A stretch of DNA of 64,000 nucleotides from Streptomyces globosus (GCF_003325375.1 NZ_CP030862.1:4219501-4283500); one strand, 5' to 3'. Counted from the first letter of the stretch, positions 1 to 10,435 are shown. The notes: generated by a model from the sequence alone, not told the origin. Program-made: numbers and translations.

Positions 1-42
1 CTGTTTCAGACCTGGCCGCGCCGCGCCTGTATCGGAGTGCAC

Positions 43-1485
43 ATGCCGTCCCATCTGTTCGCGGACCGTCCCGCGCAGCCGCCCGAGCCGGCATCGGTGG
101 ACGCCCTGATCTCGCAGGCGAGGCGACTGCGCGGCAGCCTCGACGCGGTGCGCCGCGACACCGCCGCCGGGGACGGCGCACAGGGCCGCTGGCAGCGGGC
201 GCTGTGCGACCTTGCCGTGCACCAGCTCGACGACCTGCACGACCAGCTGGGCCAGCTCAAGAAGGGCCTGCCCCCGCCCGCGGCCTCCGACGGCCGGGCG
301 CAGACGCAGCCCGGCCCGGACGGCGGCGACGTCCGCGACAGCGCCGACGGCCGGCACACCCGCATCGGCAGCGCCGAGTGGAACCTCCTCACCGACGAGG
401 CCAGCTGGTCGGAGGGGCTCTTCCGGATCTTCGGGCGCTCCCCCGCGGCCGGCCCCCTTCCCCTCGACGAGCTCGGCTCCACCCTGTTCTCCGAGGACCA
501 GCCCCTGCTCACCGCGATGCTCACCGCCTGCCTCGTCGACGGCACGCCGCTCGACGGGGAGTTCCGCATCGTCCGGCCCGACGGCCGGGTCCGCACGCTG
601 CACATGCGGGGGGAGCCCGTCCTCGACGGCGACGGCTGCACCGCCTCCATGTGGGCCGTCTTCCGGGACGTCAGCGAGCTGCGCCGGAGCCGGCGCGCGG
701 TGCACGAGTCCCGCGAGTCCCTGCGGCACCGCCGGGAGATCGCCCGGACCGAGCACCGGCTCGCCGTGGAACTCCAGGAGGCCGTCCTGCCCCCGTGGCG
801 CACCTCCCTGCGGCTGCCGCACGACAGCGCCGGCGCCCTCGACGTGGCCTCCCACCACCTCCCGTCCGCGGCGGGCGCACCGATCGGCGGCGACTGGTAC
901 GACGCCCTGCACCTTCCCGACGGGCACACCCTGTTGACGGTCGGCGACCTCACCGGGCACGGCGTCACAGCCACTTCGGGCATGGCGATGATGCTCGGCG
1001 CCCTCCGCGGCATGGGCATGGCCGGCATCGAGCCGGGCCCCCTGATGGGCTGGCTCAACCGGCTGCTCGAAGCCTCCGTGCAGCCCGCGCTCGGCTCGGC
1101 CGTCTGCTGCCGGTACGACCCGGGGAGCCGCGTCCTGTCCTGGGCGCAGGCCGGCCACCCCGCCCCGCTGCTGGTCCGCGCCGGCACCGGCCGCACCCTC
1201 GCCCCGCCCGAGGGCGTACTGCTGGGCGCCACGACCGGAGCCACGTACGGGCAGGCCGAGGAGCGGCTCGAAGCCGGCGACGTGCTCGTCCTGCACACGG
1301 ACGGGCTGCTGCCGTACGACGCCGGGCTCGGCCGGGCGGACGGCACCGAGCGGCTCCTGGCTCTCGCACCGCGGCTCTCCGCGGCCTCATCCGCGCAGGA
1401 CTGCCTGCGTACGGTCGTCGAGGAGTTCGGCGGGGACGGGCGCGAAGGCGGCGCCTGCGTCCTGGTCGCCCGGATCGGTACCTGA
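43..1485 (+). CDS. PAS-SpoIIE (PP2C-type) serine phosphatase
   Basis: Predicted PPM-family protein phosphatase of about 480 residues, of the kind that dephosphorylates anti-anti-sigma factors. The N-terminal third is helical and charged. A PAS-like domain follows (roughly residues 110-220, with GEFRIVRPDGRVR and a VFRDVSEL end), then a SpoIIE/PP2C domain (about 240-480) with GGDWYDAL, TVGDLTGHG and LHTDGLLPYD. The usual C-terminal acidic pair before the last strand (DDxxLL) is replaced by REGGACVLVA, so one metal ligand may be missing. I chose ATG 43 because GGAG at 34-37 sits five bases upstream; GTG 37 is also in frame. No in-frame stop lies between the window edge and 37, so an upstream start cannot be excluded. 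No anti-sigma partner lies next to it. Confidence 0.85.
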   Translation: MPSHLFADRPAQPPEPASVDALISQARRLRGSLDAVRRDTAAGDGAQGRWQRALCDLAVHQLDDLHDQLGQLKKGLPPPAASDGRAQTQPGPDGGDVRDSADGRHTRIGSAEWNLLTDEASWSEGLFRIFGRSPAAGPLPLDELGSTLFSEDQPLLTAMLTACLVDGTPLDGEFRIVRPDGRVRTLHMRGEPVLDGDGCTASMWAVFRDVSELRRSRRAVHESRESLRHRREIARTEHRLAVELQEAVLPPWRTSLRLPHDSAGALDVASHHLPSAAGAPIGGDWYDALHLPDGHTLLTVGDLTGHGVTATSGMAMMLGALRGMGMAGIEPGPLMGWLNRLLEASVQPALGSAVCCRYDPGSRVLSWAQAGHPAPLLVRAGTGRTLAPPEGVLLGATTGATYGQAEERLEAGDVLVLHTDGLLPYDAGLGRADGTERLLALAPRLSAASSAQDCLRTVVEEFGGDGREGGACVLVARIGT

Positions 1486-1527
1486 CGGCCGCCGGAGCCG
1501 AGCCCTCTGCCGCGCCGGACCGGTCGG

Positions 1528-1553
1528 AGGCCGCGCCCCTGGCGCGGCCTTTC
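1528..1553. terminator. Rho-independent-type hairpin between convergent genes
   Basis: A perfect 10-bp stem (AGGCCGCGCC at 1528-1537 with GGCGCGGCCT at 1541-1550) and a three-base loop, followed by TTCC. It lies between the stop of the phosphatase gene and the stop of the opposing regulator gene, where a bidirectional terminator is expected. Confidence 0.7.
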
Positions 1554-1596
1554 CGTCGTGGCGCCGCCGGAAGGTCCGGCGCGCGCACCGGCACCC

Positions 1597-3078
1597 CTAG
1601 ACCGTCTGCTGCACCGGGCTGTTGGGCAGGGCCAGCTTGATCTCGTCCCGCAGGTCCTCGATGCGCGAGTACCCCGCGTACTGGCCGGTGAGCCGGTACA
1701 TCTCCCGCAGCCGGTCCCACGTCCGGTGCGAGGAGGTCTCGTTCATGGAGACGAGGGCGAGGCGGGCGTACCGGTCCGCCTGCTCGGGGTCGTCCGCGAT
1801 GAAGCAGGCCGAGGCCATGGAGATGTAGTCGAAGATCTGCGAGCGCTGGTGGCCGCCGGCCCGCAGCCGCAGCGCCTCGCGGGCGTGCCGCTGGGCGATC
1901 GGCGCGGCGGACGGCTCGTGGTCGGCGAGCGTCCGGTAGGCCAGGGCCTGCATGCCGTGCAGGTCCGCCTCGTCGAAGTGCTGCATCCAGGAGGGCGGCG
2001 GCACGTCGGCCTTGTCGGACACGAACAGGTCCTCGGCCTCGCCGAGGGTCCGCCGCATGGCCTGCCCCTTGCCCATCGCGGCCTGCGCCCACGCCTCGAT
2101 GGTGTGCAGCATCGCCCGGGTGCGCGGCAGCGTCTCCTCGCCGGAACCGGACTTGGCCAGCTTCATCAGGTCCAGCGCCTCGCCGGGCCGGCCCAGGTGC
2201 ACCATCTGGCGGGCCGCCCGCGACAGCGCCTCGCCCGCCCGCGGCCGGTCGCCCCCCTCGCGGGCGGCGTGCGCAGCGATCACGAAGTACTTCTGGGCGG
2301 TGGGTTCGAGGCCCACGTCGTGCGACATCCAGCCTGCCAGCACCGCCAGGTTGGCCGCCACCCCCCACAGGCGCCGCTGGAGGTGGTCGGGGTGGCGGTA
2401 CGCCAGCATGCCGCCGACCTCGTTCAACTGGCCGACGACGGCCTTGCGTTGCAGGCCGCCGCCTCTGGCGGCGTCCCAGGCGCGGAAGACCTCCACGGAG
2501 CGCTCCAGCGCCTCGATCTCCTCCGCTCCGATGGGCGCGGCCTCGTACCGGTCGAAGCCGGCCGGGTCGGCCTGGAATGATTCGCCGAAGCGCTGGGCCT
2601 GGCCGCCCGCACCCGGGTCGGTGTGCAGCCAGTCGTACATGGCGTTGGTGAGGACGGAGCCGGCGGTGAGCGCCACTCCTGCACCCATCAGACCGCGACG
2701 GTTGAGCATGAGGTCCATTCCCGTGAATTCGGTGAGGACCGCGGCTGTGCGTTCGGGCGCCCAGGGCATGCCTTCGGGGTTGTCCTGCACCCCGTCCGGC
2801 TGCCGCCCGGAGGTGCGCCGCTGCCGTACGAACCCGAGGTCCTCGATGGTCACGACACGACCGAGCCGCTCGGTGAACAGGGCTGCCAGGACGGTGGGCA
2901 CCGGTTCGCGGGGGGTCTCCCCCATGTCGATCCACCGCCGTACCCGCGAGGTGTCGGTGGCCAGCTGGTGGTGGCCCATCGCGGCCGCCTGCCGGTTGAC
3001 CATCCTCGCCAGCTCACCCTTCGACCAGCCGGCCAGGCCGAACAGGTCGCTCAGTCGGGTGTTTGGTCCTTTGCTCAC
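1597..3078 (-). CDS. NsdA/NsdB-family regulator with TPR-like repeats
   Basis: A 493-residue protein that I recognise as belonging to the Streptomyces NsdA/NsdB family, regulators that negatively affect sporulation and antibiotic production. The N-terminal 60 residues (LFGLAGWSKGELARMVNRQA, then a TDTSRVRRWIDMGETP segment) look like a helix-turn-helix. A short hydrophobic stretch follows (residues 130-150), then a long alpha-helical region of TPR-like repeats (EALSRAARQMVHLGRPGEAL, ADDPEQADRYARLAL). The start is GTG at 3078, with a G-rich Shine-Dalgarno a few bases upstream. It is divergent from the phosphotransferase gene. Which paralogue this is (NsdA or NsdB) cannot be decided from memory, so I give no gene symbol. 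Confidence 0.75.
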   Translation of the reverse strand: MSKGPNTRLSDLFGLAGWSKGELARMVNRQAAAMGHHQLATDTSRVRRWIDMGETPREPVPTVLAALFTERLGRVVTIEDLGFVRQRRTSGRQPDGVQDNPEGMPWAPERTAAVLTEFTGMDLMLNRRGLMGAGVALTAGSVLTNAMYDWLHTDPGAGGQAQRFGESFQADPAGFDRYEAAPIGAEEIEALERSVEVFRAWDAARGGGLQRKAVVGQLNEVGGMLAYRHPDHLQRRLWGVAANLAVLAGWMSHDVGLEPTAQKYFVIAAHAAREGGDRPRAGEALSRAARQMVHLGRPGEALDLMKLAKSGSGEETLPRTRAMLHTIEAWAQAAMGKGQAMRRTLGEAEDLFVSDKADVPPPSWMQHFDEADLHGMQALAYRTLADHEPSAAPIAQRHAREALRLRAGGHQRSQIFDYISMASACFIADDPEQADRYARLALVSMNETSSHRTWDRLREMYRLTGQYAGYSRIEDLRDEIKLALPNSPVQQTV

Positions 3079-3308
3079 GTCAAGCCCCCAGGTTCTCGGC
3101 TGGTTTGACAGTAGCCCGCCGACAGATGCCCAGCGACTATTCGCCAGGCTTCGCCAGGGGCAGCCAGATGGTCCGCCACCCGCGCCAGGGTGTCAGGTAG
3201 GAATGCGCCTCCCCGACCCGGTCGCCGGGCGGAACTCCCCAGGGCGAAACCCGGGGCCGGCGGGGCGGCGTACAGATCTCGTCGGCGCACGAAGGGAACC
3301 GCAACGCC

Positions 3309-4433
3309 ATGTATGCAGCAACGTCCTCCGTGTCCGCCCCGGTCCGGCCCCACCGCACGCTCCAGGCGGGCGGGGGCTCCTATCTCGATGCCGCCCGCCC
3401 CGCGGTGCCGCTTCCCGGCGCCGTCCGGGCCCGGCGGATGCCGGGGGCCGTCACGCAGCCGCTCAGCGGGAGAATCGACCTGTCGGGGCCGCAGGGGGCG
3501 CAGTTGCGCACCGCACTGGCCTCGGTGCAGCGGATCTGCCCGGAGTTTGCTCCGGTGCAGGTGCTGCGGCGCAGCGGCCGGTCGGTGCTGCTGGTGGGGA
3601 CGACCGGCCGGATGACCGCCGTGGCGAAGGTTTTACTGGACCACTCGCCGGAATGGCACGAGCGGTACCGGCACGAAATCGCGGCGTACCGGACGTTCGT
3701 CCGACACCGCCCGCCGGTCCGGGTGCCGCGGCTGATCGCCGCGGACCCCGAGAACGGGACGCTGGTGGTGGAGCGGATGGCGGGCCGGGTCGCGGCACTC
3801 CAGCGGCATCCGGTGGAGGCCCCTCCGCGACCCGACCTGCGGGCGGCGCTGGGAGCGGTCTGCCGGGTCAACCAGTGGCGGCCGCCGGCGGATCTCTTCG
3901 GGGACCCGCTGAACTACGGGCAGCGGATCGCGCGGTACCACGAGTTGGGGCTGCTGACGGACCGGGACCTGGGAGACCTGCAGAAGCTGCTGTGCGGGCT
4001 GAAGCTGGCCGGCGTGCAGCGGCAGTTCAACCACGGAGACGCCCTGCTGTCGAACCTGCTGCTGTCGCCGGCGGGGCCGGTGCTGCTGGACTGGGAGCAT
4101 GCGGGCTGGTATCTGCCGGGCTACGACCTGGCGACGCTGTGGACGGTGCTGGGTGACGCGCCGGCCGCGCGCAGCCAGATCAGCCGGCTCGCCCAGGCGG
4201 CCGGACCGGCGGCGCGGGACGCGTTCCTGGTCAACCTGATGCTGGTGCTGACCCGGGAGATCCGGATGTGCGAGACGGCGGTGCAGCGGTCGATGGCCGC
4301 TTCCGCCCCGAACCAGCCCCTGCCGGCGGGCGCCCTGTCCTCGGGCGAGGAGCAGCGGCTGCTGCTGCGCCGCCTGCACGACGACTGCGGCATGGCCCGC
4401 AGGGCGGTCCGCGCGGCCGTCGGGACCCGCTGA
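3309..4433 (+). CDS. APH-type phosphotransferase family protein
   Basis: A 374-residue protein with the aminoglycoside/choline phosphotransferase (protein-kinase-like) signature. The catalytic loop is FNHGDALLSNLLL and the metal-binding motif is VLLDWEHAGWYLPG, both in the C-terminal half. An N-lobe with a VAKVLLD strand and a following glutamate-containing helix precedes them. About 60 residues of proline- and arginine-rich sequence come before the fold. The substrate is unknown; many actinobacterial members act on small molecules, and this one need not confer drug resistance. ATG 3309 has a purine-rich GAAGGGAA sequence upstream. The gene ends just before a strong hairpin. Confidence 0.8.
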   Translation: MYAATSSVSAPVRPHRTLQAGGGSYLDAARPAVPLPGAVRARRMPGAVTQPLSGRIDLSGPQGAQLRTALASVQRICPEFAPVQVLRRSGRSVLLVGTTGRMTAVAKVLLDHSPEWHERYRHEIAAYRTFVRHRPPVRVPRLIAADPENGTLVVERMAGRVAALQRHPVEAPPRPDLRAALGAVCRVNQWRPPADLFGDPLNYGQRIARYHELGLLTDRDLGDLQKLLCGLKLAGVQRQFNHGDALLSNLLLSPAGPVLLDWEHAGWYLPGYDLATLWTVLGDAPAARSQISRLAQAAGPAARDAFLVNLMLVLTREIRMCETAVQRSMAASAPNQPLPAGALSSGEEQRLLLRRLHDDCGMARRAVRAAVGTR

Positions 4434-4453
4434 GAGGCGGCGAACGACACCGT

Positions 4454-4505
4454 CACGAAAATCCCGTGGCGCACACAACCGGTGTGCGCTCCACGGGATT
4501 TCGTG
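4454..4505. terminator. Long bidirectional hairpin terminator
   Basis: A nearly perfect inverted repeat. The left arm (4454-4477) and right arm (4481-4505) form an outer stem built on CACGAAAATCCCGTGG pairing with CCACGGGATTTCGTG (one bulged A) and an inner stem CGCACAC/GTGTGCG around a short loop. It lies about 20 bases after the phosphotransferase stop and insulates it from the next gene. Confidence 0.8.
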
Positions 4506-4562
4506 CGTCCGGGCCGGCATGCGGACGGATGACTTGACATCGCGGGGTCCCGGGCACAGGTT

Positions 4563-4579
4563 TCTGACACTGCATCAGA
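4563..4579. promoter_or_regulatory. Shared palindromic operator, copy 1 (kstD-like gene)
   Basis: TCTGACACTGCATCAGA: half-sites TCTGA and TCAGA separated by seven bases, ending 31 bases before the oxidoreductase start. The same TGA-N7-TCA layout recurs at 11304-11318, 17058-17072 and 21218-21234, each upstream of a lipid-metabolism gene. The size and symmetry suggest a TetR-family repressor site; the regulator itself is not identified. Confidence 0.6.
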
Positions 4580-4610
4580 CACCTGCCGCCTCTTCCCGCC
4601 GGAGCCTGCC

Positions 4611-6395
4611 ATGACCGCGAGCACCGCCCCCGATCCGCGCCCCGCACCCCCTCCCTCGCGCCGCGCGCTCCTCGCCGGGGCGGGAGCGGGCGCGCTCGCC
4701 GCCGGCCTTCCGGCATCCGTGGCACGCGCCGACGCCGGACCCGGGTTCGGCGAGTACGACGTCGTCGTGGTCGGGTCCGGGGCCGCCGGGATGACGGCCG
4801 CGCTGACCGCGGCCAAGCGCGGGCTCAGCGTGCTGCTGGTCGAGAAGGCGCCGGCCTTCGGCGGGTCGACGGCGCGCTCCGGGGCGGGGATCTGGCTGCC
4901 GAACAACTCGGTGATCCTGCGCGCCGGCGTACCCGACACCCCGCAGAAGGCGGCCGCGTACCTGGCGGCGGTCGTGGGTCCGTCCGTGCCGGCGGACCGC
5001 CAGGCGGCATTCCTGGCGAACGGGCCGCGGATGCTGGACTTCGTCATGGCGAACAGCCCCCTCCGCTTCCGCTACATGGACGGGTACAGCGACTACTACC
5101 CGGACCTGCCCGGCGGGCTGGCGAACGGCCGCTCCATCGAGCCCGACCAGCTCGACGGCCGCGTCCTCGGCGCCGAACTGGCCCGGCTGAACCCGCCGTA
5201 CATGCCCGTCCCCGCGGGGATGGTCGTCTTCGGCCAGGACTACCGGTGGCTGACCCTGGCCGCCGTCAACGCGCGGGGGGCCGCCGTCGCCGCCGCGTGC
5301 CTGGCGCGCGGCACGCGGGCCGCGCTGCGCGGGGAGAAGCCGCTCACGATGGGCCAGGCACTGGCGGCCGGGCTGCGGGCGGGGCTGGCGCAGGCCGGGG
5401 TACCGGTGTGGCTGGAGTGCCCGTTGACGGACCTGGTGACGGAGGGCGGGGCGGTCACCGGTGTCGTCGTGGAGAAGGGCGGCGTCCGCGGCACCGTGCG
5501 GGCCCGCCGGGGCGTCGTCCTCGGCTCGGGAGGGTTCGAGCACGATGCGGCGATGCGCGCGCAGTACCAGCAGCAGCCGGCCGGCACGCAGTGGTCGGTG
5601 GGCGCCCGGGAGAACACCGGGGACGGGATCCGCGCCGGGCAGCGGGCCGGGGCGGCGCTGGACCTGATGGACGACGCCTGGTGGGGGCCGACGGTGCCGC
5701 TGCCCGGGGAGCCGTACTTCTGCCTGGCGGAGCGCACCCTGCCGGGCGGGCTGCTCGTGAACGCGGCGGGGGCGCGGTTCGTCAACGAGGCGGCCCCCTA
5801 CAGCGACGTGGTGCACGTGATGTACGAGAAGGACCGGGGTGCGCCTGGCTCCCACATCCCGGCCTGGCTGGTGGTGGACCAGCACTACCGCAACAAGTAC
5901 CTGTTCAAGGACGTGCTGCCCGCGCTGCCCCTTCCGGACGCGTGGTACGCGGCGGGGGCGGTGCACACGGCGTGGACGTGGGACGGCCTCGCGGAGCGGA
6001 TCGGCGTGCCGGCGGCGGCGCTGCGGGCGACGCTGAGCCGGTTCAACGCCCAGGCGTGGAGCGGGACCGACGCCGACTTCGGCCGCGGGCGGACGGCGTA
6101 CGACCACTACTACACGGACCCCGGGGTGTACCCGAACTCCTGCCTGGCCCCGGTCCTGCTGCCGCCCTTCCACGCGTTCCGGATCGTGCCGGGCGACCTG
6201 GGGACGAAGGGCGGCATCGTGACGGACGCGCGGGCGCGGGCGCTGCGGCCGGACGGCTCGGTCATCCGGGGCCTGTGGGCCGCGGGCAATGCGAGCGCGG
6301 CGGTGATGGGCCGCAGCTACGCGGGGGCCGGGTCGACGATCGGCCCCGCGATGGCGTTCGGCTACGCCGCGGCGAACGACATCGCGGACGGGTGA
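4611..6395 (+). CDS. KstD-like FAD-dependent 3-ketosteroid delta-1-dehydrogenase
   Basis: A 594-residue flavoprotein of the fumarate-reductase/KstD family. These enzymes introduce the 1,2-double bond into the A ring of 3-ketosteroids. The FAD dinucleotide fold is at about residues 50-80 (VVVVGSGAAGMTAA, then a glutamate at LLVEKA). GGSTARSGAGIWLPNN follows, and the C-terminal SYAGAGSTIGPAMAFGY segment keeps the Y-x3-G spacing that matches the Tyr/Gly active-site pair of characterised KstD proteins. Residues 16-40 (SRRALLAG, then a hydrophobic run and AxA) look like a Tat signal, unusual for a KstD, so the protein may be exported. A related flavocytochrome-c-like oxidoreductase is the alternative. 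The palindrome just upstream ties it to the neighbouring acyl-CoA genes. Confidence 0.75.
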   Translation: MTASTAPDPRPAPPPSRRALLAGAGAGALAAGLPASVARADAGPGFGEYDVVVVGSGAAGMTAALTAAKRGLSVLLVEKAPAFGGSTARSGAGIWLPNNSVILRAGVPDTPQKAAAYLAAVVGPSVPADRQAAFLANGPRMLDFVMANSPLRFRYMDGYSDYYPDLPGGLANGRSIEPDQLDGRVLGAELARLNPPYMPVPAGMVVFGQDYRWLTLAAVNARGAAVAAACLARGTRAALRGEKPLTMGQALAAGLRAGLAQAGVPVWLECPLTDLVTEGGAVTGVVVEKGGVRGTVRARRGVVLGSGGFEHDAAMRAQYQQQPAGTQWSVGARENTGDGIRAGQRAGAALDLMDDAWWGPTVPLPGEPYFCLAERTLPGGLLVNAAGARFVNEAAPYSDVVHVMYEKDRGAPGSHIPAWLVVDQHYRNKYLFKDVLPALPLPDAWYAAGAVHTAWTWDGLAERIGVPAAALRATLSRFNAQAWSGTDADFGRGRTAYDHYYTDPGVYPNSCLAPVLLPPFHAFRIVPGDLGTKGGIVTDARARALRPDGSVIRGLWAAGNASAAVMGRSYAGAGSTIGPAMAFGYAAANDIADG

Positions 6396-6408
6396 CCGGG
6401 CCGGGCGG

Positions 6409-6909
6409 TCAGCCCTGCTGGAAGAGCTCGGCGGGCAGCGGCTTGAGCAGGGTGTACAGGTCGTCGCTGATGGGCCGGTCCCAGCTGGCGATCGTCACGA
6501 GGACGTTGTCGCTGCGGTCGAACTGCACGCAGCTGATCCGGGACTCCGAGAGCTTGATCTTGCGGACGATGAGGAGGTTGTCGCCCTGCATGACGGGGCA
6601 GTCCTCGATGCCGGTGACCTCGACCTCCTCGTCGTTCTCCAGGGCGTCGAGGAGCTGTGCCACCTCGAAGGGGATCTGGCCGTCGGCGAGGTCGCGGGCC
6701 GGGGAGCCCTCGGGGAGGTTCCCGATGATCATTGCGGGGCCGCGTCCGCCGAACAGGTCGTAGCGGAGAAAGACGCCCTGGCAGCTGCCGTCGGGCGCGG
6801 GGAGCAGCCCGGCCCCGAGATTGCCCGGCCAGTCCCCCGGGTCCATGGCCAGGACGTCGAAGTCCGGGCCGGCGGGTGTGGCGGCGCGGTTGCGGCGGAG
6901 GAAGGACAT
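6409..6909 (-). CDS. Conserved-looking hypothetical protein (166 aa)
   Basis: I do not recognise the family. The predicted protein starts MSFLRRNR and is acidic and soluble, with no signal peptide or membrane segment. A beta-rich N-terminal half (DFDVLAMDPGDWPGNLGAGL, VFLRYDLFGG) is followed by an acidic helix (VAQLLDALENDEEVEV) and a final segment SESRISCVQFDRSDN. I placed the start at ATG 6909, because the reading frame upstream loses protein-like composition. The gene converges on the KstD-like gene with only 13 bases between the stops. Confidence 0.6.
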   Translation of the reverse strand: MSFLRRNRAATPAGPDFDVLAMDPGDWPGNLGAGLLPAPDGSCQGVFLRYDLFGGRGPAMIIGNLPEGSPARDLADGQIPFEVAQLLDALENDEEVEVTGIEDCPVMQGDNLLIVRKIKLSESRISCVQFDRSDNVLVTIASWDRPISDDLYTLLKPLPAELFQQG

Positions 6910-7154
6910 GCGGCCATGGTACGTGGCCGGGGGCGCTTTCCGGATCCGGGGGCGCCGCGCCCGTTCGCCGTTCGCGGGCGCCGTGCGCCGTGCGGTGCCG
7001 GCCCTCCGGCGCGGGGACCGGCGGGGGGCTGCCGGGGCGTTCGCCGCCGCGTGCCGGGCCGCGCCGGGCCGGGCCTGGAGGCGACGCGGCGTGTCGCGCG
7101 GGCCACGTCGCGTCACGCGCGCCCCGCGATGTCCCGTACCGGGCCCGCCTGTGC

Positions 7155-8317
<1,163 letters not shown>

Positions 8318-8321
<4 letters not shown>

Positions 8322-9376
8322 GCTCGGTCCCCTTCCAGGACGGCGACCAGGTTCTGCTGGAGGCAGGGGCCGGAGGTGGCGTGGGCGACGGCCCGGTCGG
8401 AGGCGCCGCGGTGGATGCGGGCGGCGGCCTCTCCGATGCGGATCAGGCCGGCGGCCATCACGGGGTTCGCGGCGAGCGCCCCGCCGGAGGGGTTGACGGC
8501 GGTGGACCGGCCGAGGCGCAGCGCCTTGCGCAGGACGACCTCCTGGGAGGTGAACGGGGCGTGCAGCTCGGCGGTGTCGACGGGCGCGGTGAAGAGGCCG
8601 GCGCGCTGGGCGGCGAGGCGGGTGGACGGGGAGTCGGTGAGGTCGCGCACGCCCAGGCTGTGGGCCTCGATGCGGTGGTCGATGCCGGTGATCCAGGCGG
8701 GCCGCCCGCACAGGCGGCGTGCGGTGTCGCCGGCGGCGAGGACCACCGCGGCGGCGCCGTCGCCGACGGGCGGGCAGTCGCCGGTGCGCAGCGGCCGGAC
8801 CTGATGGCCGCCGTGCGGGACGGCGCCGGCGAGCTGGGCGTGCGGGTTGGCCGCGGCGTCGGCGCGGCTGCGGGCGGCGATCGCGGCGAGCGCCTCCTCG
8901 TCGGTGTCCCCGGCGTCGATGAGGGCCCGGGCCTGGAGGGCGGCGAGGGCGACCGAGTCGGGCCACAGGGGGGCGAGGTAGTAGGGGTCGAGCTGCCGGG
9001 TGAGGACGTCGCGCAGGGAGCCGGGCGAGGACTTGCCGTACGCGTAGACGAGCGCGGTGTCGGCCTGCCCGGTGCGCAGCTTGACCCAGGCCTCGTACAG
9101 GGCCCAGGCGCCGTCCGTCTCGACGTGGGATTCGGAGATCGGGGGCCAGGCGCCGACGCCGTCGAGGGTCATGGTGAAGGAGAAGGGGCGGCCTGCGAGG
9201 TAGTCGCTCGACCCGGAGCAGGTGAAGCCGATGTCGCGGGCGCGCAGGCCGGTCCGCTCGCGGACCTCGTCGAGGACGGGCAGGAGCATTTCGAGCTCGC
9301 TGAGGTCGTCGGTGCGGCGCCGGTGGTCGCTCTGGGCGAACGCCACGACGGCGATGTCGCGCTCGTGGCGGGGCAT
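8318..9376 (-). CDS. Thiolase-fold lipid-transfer/aldolase protein (Ltp type), proximal
   Basis: A 352-residue thiolase-superfamily protein, paralogous to the next gene but diverged. It starts MPRHERDIAVVAFAQ and has GDGAAAVVLAAGD, a VNPSGGALAANPVMAAG motif and a HATSGPCLQQN end. The nucleophile position reads SHVETDGAW, again without cysteine. Two adjacent Ltp-type proteins beside a DUF35 protein match the ltp3-ltp4-DUF35 arrangement of mycobacterial sterol clusters (Rv3521-Rv3523), remembered rather than searched. I took ATG 9376; in-frame sequence upstream is arginine/proline-rich and overlaps the previous gene. The stop of the DUF35 gene and this ATG share one base (TGATG). Confidence 0.8.
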
Positions 9377-10356
9377 CAGACGAGCTCCTTGTAGCTGTCG
9401 TAGGCGGCGTCGGGTTCGCCGGTGGGGCGGTAGTGGTCGGGGTGGCGGCCGTCGGCGGTCCACACGGGTTCGACGCGCAGGCCCATGCGGACCTGGTCGT
9501 AGGGGATGCCGCCGATCCGGCCGTGGAGGGGGAGGTCGGCGCCGTCGAGGGCGATGTGGGCGTAGACGTAGGGCACTTCGATGTCGAGGTTGCGGGCCTT
9601 GATGTTGACGATGCAGAAGGTGGTGACGGTGCCGGCCGGGCCGACCACGACGCGGTCGGTGGTGGCGACGCCGCAGGTGGGGCAGGCGCCGCGCGGGGGG
9701 ACGTACACCTTCCGGCAGGAGGGGCAGCGCTCGCCGACGGTGCGCCGCCCGCGGAGGGCGGCGAGGTGGGCGCCCTGGGCGCGGCCGGGGGTGTGGGTGT
9801 AGTCGAGGCGTGCCTCGGTGACGATGCGGGTGACCGGGTCGGGGAAGCGGCCGTCGTGCGGGGCCGCGGCGGGCGGGTGGAGGGGCGGGGCTTCGGGTCC
9901 CTCGGGGCCCACGGGTTCGAAGCAGGCGATGTCGGTGATGGCGCCGGTGCGTTCCGCAGCCCAGCGGATGCGGACGCGCATGCCGGTGCGGACGGCGTCG
10001 GGGCCGGGGGCGTCGAGGGCGTGCAGGAGGGCGGTGTCGGCGCCGTCGAGGCGGACGAGGACCCAGGCGAAGGGCGTGGCGAGGGGCTGGCGGGGGCGGG
10101 GGCGGTCGTTCCAGGCCCAGGTGGTGACGGTGCCGGCGGGGGCGACCTCCACGAGGTCGCGGAGTTCCTCGGCCGTGGCGGGGTCGTATTCGGCGGGCGG
10201 GACGAGGACGGTGCCGCCGGAGGTCCTGGCGCCGAGGACGACGCGTTCGCGGAGCCCGGTCAGGAAGGCGCTCTGGACGGGGCCGAGGGAGCGGGTGAAG
10301 GGGAACTCGACGACGAGGGGCGCGCGGAGCGCCTCGGGCGGGGGCGCGGCTGTCAT
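9376..10356 (-). CDS. Tandem OB-fold (DUF35) protein, one zinc ribbon lost
   Basis: A 326-residue protein made of two OB-fold/DUF35 units. The C-terminal unit (about 190-310) has an intact rubredoxin-like zinc ribbon, CPSCRKVYVPPRGACPTCG at 211-229, followed by an OB fold. The N-terminal unit (about 15-150) has the same organisation, but the ribbon region reads VVLGARTSGGTVLVPP with no cysteines. DUF35 proteins act as obligate partners of Ltp-type thiolases/aldolases and acyl-CoA hydratases, which fits the two thiolase-fold genes directly downstream and overlapping. Having one intact and one degenerate unit for two thiolase-fold partners is notable. Confidence 0.8.
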   Translation of the reverse strand: MTAAPPPEALRAPLVVEFPFTRSLGPVQSAFLTGLRERVVLGARTSGGTVLVPPAEYDPATAEELRDLVEVAPAGTVTTWAWNDRPRPRQPLATPFAWVLVRLDGADTALLHALDAPGPDAVRTGMRVRIRWAAERTGAITDIACFEPVGPEGPEAPPLHPPAAAPHDGRFPDPVTRIVTEARLDYTHTPGRAQGAHLAALRGRRTVGERCPSCRKVYVPPRGACPTCGVATTDRVVVGPAGTVTTFCIVNIKARNLDIEVPYVYAHIALDGADLPLHGRIGGIPYDQVRMGLRVEPVWTADGRHPDHYRPTGEPDAAYDSYKELV

Positions 10357-10435
10357 GGGTCTCTCCGGATTCTCCGGGGGCGTGCGGGCCCGGCGGGAGG
10401 GAGGAGGAGCGCGGGAGGGCGGGGGCGGAGGGGGA

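Noticed and set aside
3309..4433. Aminoglycoside resistance gene
   Set aside because: Only the general APH-fold motifs are present. Divergence and context give no support for antibiotic modification.
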